Shown in pieces: positions 59,722-64,000 of a stretch of DNA of 64,000 nt. The first letter of the stretch is position 1, and every line of letters starts with the position of its first letter. The notes beneath the pieces are model-generated. The model was given only the letters and a program-made list of their open reading frames with translations, made no database searches and was not told the origin of the DNA. This DNA comes from Pasteurellaceae bacterium Macca (lineage in GTDB: Bacteria > Pseudomonadota > Gammaproteobacteria > Enterobacterales > Pasteurellaceae), in contig LVZB01000001.1 of assembly GCA_023101485.1 (NCBI GenBank), forward strand, positions 124,001-188,000, written 5' to 3'. The position numbers and the translations under genes are program-made.

Positions 59722-61254
59722 TTAACCTTTTCTAAACATAGCAAGCATACGTTGGGTTACTTTAAAGCCCCCAAAGATGTTGATACTTGCAACTAAAATT
59801 CCAATCAATGCGAGGAGACTAATAAAGAATCCGCCTTGTGCCACTTGTAAAATGGCACCGACGATGATGATCCCTGAAATCGCATTGGTCACGGCCATTA
59901 AAGGCGTATGGAGGGCATGGCTCACATTCCACACCACATAATAACCCACTACACAGGCTAAAACGAATACGGTGAAATGGGAAAGGAAAGCCGTTGGCGC
60001 AACTGAAGCCAAGGCGAGGAATAGCACACCGGCTCCTGCCATTAAGCCATATTTCACTTTTGGATTGACAAATTTTTCCTCTTTTTTGACCGCTTGTTTT
60101 TCTTGCGGTTGGGCTTGTGGTTGAGCGGAAACTTGAATCGGTGGTGCCGGCCACGTCACTTCGCCATCCCGAATAACAGTTACACCACGGAGTACCACAT
60201 CCTCAAAATCAATGTCGATATTACCGTCTTTCTCTTTAGATAAGAGTTTGAGTAAATTAACTAAGTTTGTGCCATAAAGTTGGGAGGATTGTGTCGGCAA
60301 ACGGCTTGGTAAATCGGTGTAACCAATGATTTTCACTTGGTTTTCGGTCACGACCACTTCCCCCGCTTTGGTGTATTCGCAGTTACCTCCAGTGGCGGCA
60401 GCTAAATCGACAATCACCGACCCCGGCTTCATTGAATCCACCATCTCTTTCGTGATTAAACGAGGTGCGGGTTTGCCTGGAATTAAGGCGGTGGTGATAA
60501 TAATATCCACCTCTTTTGCCTGTTCTGCATAAAGGGCTAAGGCGCGGCGGTTAAACTCTTCGGACATCACTTTGGCATAGCCATCGCCACTTCCCCCTTC
60601 CTCTTTAAAATCAATTTCGAGGAAATCTGCCCCCATGGATTTCACTTGCTCTTTCACTTCTGGGCGAGAGTCAAAAGCACGCACAATCGCACCAAGGCTA
60701 TTCGCTGCCCCAATCGCGGCTAAACCTGCCACACCGGCACCAATCACTAACACTTTCGCTGGTGGCACTTTTCCGGCGGCGGTAATTTGCCCTGTGAAGA
60801 AACTGCCAAACTCGTGGGCCGCTTCCACAACAGCACGGTAGCCAGCGATATTCGCCATTGAGCTTAACGCATCAAGGGATTGCGCCCGAGAAATACGAGG
60901 CACTGCATCCATCGCTAATACGTTGATTTTTTTCTCTGCAAGTTTTGCCATTAATTCTGCATTTTGCGCAGGCCAAATAAAGCTCACAAGGGTTGCCCCT
61001 TCTTTAATTAAGGCAATTTCTGCTTGTGTTGGGGCATTCACTTTAAAAATGATGTCTGCATTCCAAACATCTTTTTGAGTGCCAATTTTTGCTCCTGATT
61101 GCACAAAAGCATTGTCTTCAAAACTGGCTTTAAAGCCGGCATCATGTTCGATGATTACCTCAAAGCCAAGTTTGAGAATTTGCTGAACAGTTTTTGGCGT
61201 TGCCGCTACTCGACTTTCGTTGTCCAACAACTCTCTTGGTACACCAATAAGCAT
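59722..61254 (-). CDS. pntA: NAD(P) transhydrogenase subunit alpha
   Basis: 510 residues, the E. coli length. NAD(H)-binding domain I with the RQD-loop region, [21 protein letters not shown] near 168-188 and C-terminal membrane helices (about 405-500). Ribosome site AGGAG before ATG 61254. Ten bases before pntB in the same operon. Confidence 0.97.
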   Translation of the reverse strand: MLIGVPRELLDNESRVAATPKTVQQILKLGFEVIIEHDAGFKASFEDNAFVQSGAKIGTQKDVWNADIIFKVNAPTQAEIALIKEGATLVSFIWPAQNAELMAKLAEKKINVLAMDAVPRISRAQSLDALSSMANIAGYRAVVEAAHEFGSFFTGQITAAGKVPPAKVLVIGAGVAGLAAIGAANSLGAIVRAFDSRPEVKEQVKSMGADFLEIDFKEEGGSGDGYAKVMSEEFNRRALALYAEQAKEVDIIITTALIPGKPAPRLITKEMVDSMKPGSVIVDLAAATGGNCEYTKAGEVVVTENQVKIIGYTDLPSRLPTQSSQLYGTNLVNLLKLLSKEKDGNIDIDFEDVVLRGVTVIRDGEVTWPAPPIQVSAQPQAQPQEKQAVKKEEKFVNPKVKYGLMAGAGVLFLALASVAPTAFLSHFTVFVLACVVGYYVVWNVSHALHTPLMAVTNAISGIIIVGAILQVAQGGFFISLLALIGILVASINIFGGFKVTQRMLAMFRKG

Positions 61255-61306
61255 AAAGACTCCTGTAGAAATTAAGATTGAGAAGATAATTTTTTACTGT
61301 AAAGTC

Positions 61307-61335
61307 AACATAAAAAAACGGATGATTCTAGACAA
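61307..61335 (-). promoter_or_regulatory. probable pntAB promoter
   Basis: On the minus strand -35 TTGTCT (61330-61335), 17-base spacer, -10 TATGTT (61307-61312), about 50 bases before pntA. Confidence 0.45.
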
Positions 61336-61476
61336 TAAAAAGCGCATAAATGTACCATTTATTTTTATAATTAGCTAAAATTTTTCTAATGCTTTAATGA
61401 AATTCATGCTTTTATTTGTTATAGGTAACATAATCAGAAATTCCACAAAATTTCTCATAAAAAACAACATTATTTA

Positions 61477-62652
<1,176 letters not shown>

Positions 62653-62751
62653 TTTACTCACGACCGAATAGCTTTGAAAATGGACAATGCGTAAGTAGTT
62701 GTCCATTTTCCATTTCATTCTCCTTTTATTTTTTAAGAGTAAACCAACCGA

Positions 62752-63804
62752 ATGAAACCCATATTTGCCAAAGCCCCTTCTATCGGTGTTCGATTATTTC
62801 TCGCCGTGATTTTCTCTTTAGGGCTGATTTTAGCTGATGGTCGGAGCAGTGCCATGATTCAAGTACGTAATATGCTTGAAACTGCCGTCAGTGGCTTATA
62901 TTATTTTGCGAATAGCCCAAGAACTGTCTTAGATGGTGTTAGCCATAATTTTATAGATAGCCAAAAATTGCAAATGGAAAATCGTATCTTGAAAGACCAA
63001 ATACGGGAAAAAAGTGCCGATTTGCTCTTACTCGATCAACTTAAAATCGAAAATCAACGTTTGCGTTTGTTACTCAGCTCTCCACTGCGTCAAGATGAAT
63101 ACAAAAAAGTGGCTGAAGTATTAACTGCAGAAATGGATACTTATCGCCAACAAGTTGTTATCAATCAAGGCAAAAATGATGGTGCATTCGTGGGGCAACC
63201 CGTCATTGATGAGCGAGGCGTTGTTGGACAAATTATCTCCGTAGGAGAAAAAAGTAGCCGAGTACTGCTTTTAACAGATGTCACTCATGCAATTCCCGTA
63301 CAAGTACTTCGTAATGATGTTCGCGCTATTGCTAGCGGAAATGGACATAATGATGAACTTATCCTAGAAAACTTGCCCCGTATGGTTGATTTAGTCAAAG
63401 GTGATATGTTAGTGACCTCTGGGTTAGGTGGACGTTTCCCAGAGGGTTACCCCGTTGCCGTGATTGAAACAGTACAAAATGATGGTTCCAACCATTTTGC
63501 CCGAGCAACGGCGCGTCCTCTTGCCTCGCTTGATCGGCTTCGTTATCTGTTACTTTTATGGCCAACCAATGAAGAATTGCGTAAAAGCCAATCACTCTCT
63601 CCGCAAGATGTTCGCCAAGCGGTGGAAGAACGGCGTCGCAACGCTAATCAAAACCGTTTAAATACCCCGAAAACCCAAGTCGATTCAGAAGGAATAGATG
63701 AGAAAGAAGAGCCAGAAGAAGAACCAGAAAATCCATCTTCCCAACCTGAAATAGAAAATAATATCAATAACCATATAGAACAGGGGGCAGAAAGTGAGAA
63801 CTAA
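62752..63804 (+). CDS. mreC: rod shape-determining protein MreC
   Basis: 350 residues. A membrane anchor (about 13-30), a periplasmic coiled coil (about 70-108) and the two beta-barrel core (VNQGKNDGAFVGQPVIDERGVVGQII region, about 140-270). The C-terminal 50 residues are acidic and rich in Glu, Pro and Asn, a tail variable among species. Links MreB and MreD with PBP2 and RodA. Overlaps mreD by 11 bases. Confidence 0.95.
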   Translation: MKPIFAKAPSIGVRLFLAVIFSLGLILADGRSSAMIQVRNMLETAVSGLYYFANSPRTVLDGVSHNFIDSQKLQMENRILKDQIREKSADLLLLDQLKIENQRLRLLLSSPLRQDEYKKVAEVLTAEMDTYRQQVVINQGKNDGAFVGQPVIDERGVVGQIISVGEKSSRVLLLTDVTHAIPVQVLRNDVRAIASGNGHNDELILENLPRMVDLVKGDMLVTSGLGGRFPEGYPVAVIETVQNDGSNHFARATARPLASLDRLRYLLLLWPTNEELRKSQSLSPQDVRQAVEERRRNANQNRLNTPKTQVDSEGIDEKEEPEEEPENPSSQPEIENNINNHIEQGAESEN

Positions 63805-64000
63805 TCCAATTTTTCAGATTCTAGTTGTACTAACAATTTTTATTGTGGCCTTCGTTCTCGAAATTATGCCCTGGCCCGCTGGCTTTCAAGGCTTACGCCC
63901 AACGTGGGTGGTACTCGTTTTAATTTATTGGGCATTAGCCTTGCCGAATAAAATCAGCGTCGGTTCAGCCTTTGTTGCAGGGATTGTGTGGGATCTTATC
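63794..64000 (+). CDS. mreD: rod shape-determining protein MreD, N-terminal part
   Basis: Starts at GTG 63794 with GGGGG upstream, inside the end of mreC, and runs off the window after 69 codons without a stop. The visible sequence has a hydrophobic first helix, then EIMPWPAGFQGLRPTWVVL, the family signature, and a second and third helix start. Inner-membrane partner of MreC in the elongasome. The overlap with mreC indicates translational coupling. Confidence 0.93.
   Translation, partial: MRTNPIFQILVVLTIFIVAFVLEIMPWPAGFQGLRPTWVVLVLIYWALALPNKISVGSAFVAGIVWDLI

Overview
This 64 kb window is bacterial chromosome from a member of the Pasteurellaceae. The evidence is the dense scatter of ACAAGCGGTC (and its complement GACCGCTTGT), the DNA-uptake word of the Actinobacillus pleuropneumoniae-type clade (Actinobacillus, Mannheimia, Bibersteinia, Glaesserella and relatives), with no sign of the Haemophilus-type AAGTGCGGT word. 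Gene content and protein similarity (HI-type SiaR, LgtF/WaaE, MreB, KatA/HktE) agree. I cannot fix the genus from the sequence alone.

Layout. 1-4.8 kb: end of an ABC-2 permease (yadH), mnmA, rlmJ-pyrE, ampD and a membrane metallophosphoesterase. 4.8-7.6 kb: clpB with a sigma-32 promoter and a perfect CRP-type palindrome. 7.6-13.2 kb: an AT-rich accessory island with a repeat cluster, two IS1016-type (IS1595 family) insertion sequences and a two-gene operon. The operon encodes a glycine-zipper protein and a Ycf46-like AAA+ ATPase, and the ATPase gene is broken at codon 11 by the second IS. 13.2-34.2 kb: housekeeping genes: ilvE-ridA, the GcvB small RNA with divergent gcvA, yjjG-cysB-DUF3108, serS, smpB, dxr, argF, rhlB, yjgR, katA, relA, gloB, pgpB-nagK, yhbY and waaE. 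The relA-gloB gap holds a candidate small RNA. 34.2-34.65 kb: a sister copy of that RNA whose promoter spacer is a run of 13 G, then a third transcription unit with the same promoter layout in front of cmoB. 34.65-64 kb: cmoB, tesB, ffs (4.5S RNA), a frameshifted LTA-synthase-family gene, a MOSC protein, xseB-ispA, aroC, seqA-menE-mscK, ybfF, htpG (second sigma-32 promoter), lysS, asnS, ppx, a sialic-acid operon (nanQ-siaR-nanA), a DUF4328 membrane protein, pntAB and mreBCD (mreD cut by the window end).

Themes. Stress functions are prominent (ClpB, HtpG, KatA, RelA, SmpB, MscK). So are cell envelope and peptidoglycan functions (AmpD, MreBCD, WaaE, PgpB, LTA-synthase-like protein) and amino-sugar/sialate scavenging (NagK, NanA, NanQ, SiaR). 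Several terminators are inverted pairs of the uptake word.

The most novel items are: (1) a pair of sibling small RNAs sharing promoter geometry, a conserved stem-loop and a terminator, one under a likely phase-variable poly-G promoter; (2) the glycine-zipper/Ycf46-AAA+ operon, with an unusual ATPase carrying LRV-like repeats and a lipoyl-like C-terminal domain, recently inactivated by an IS; (3) a CRP-type palindrome directly upstream of the clpB heat-shock promoter.
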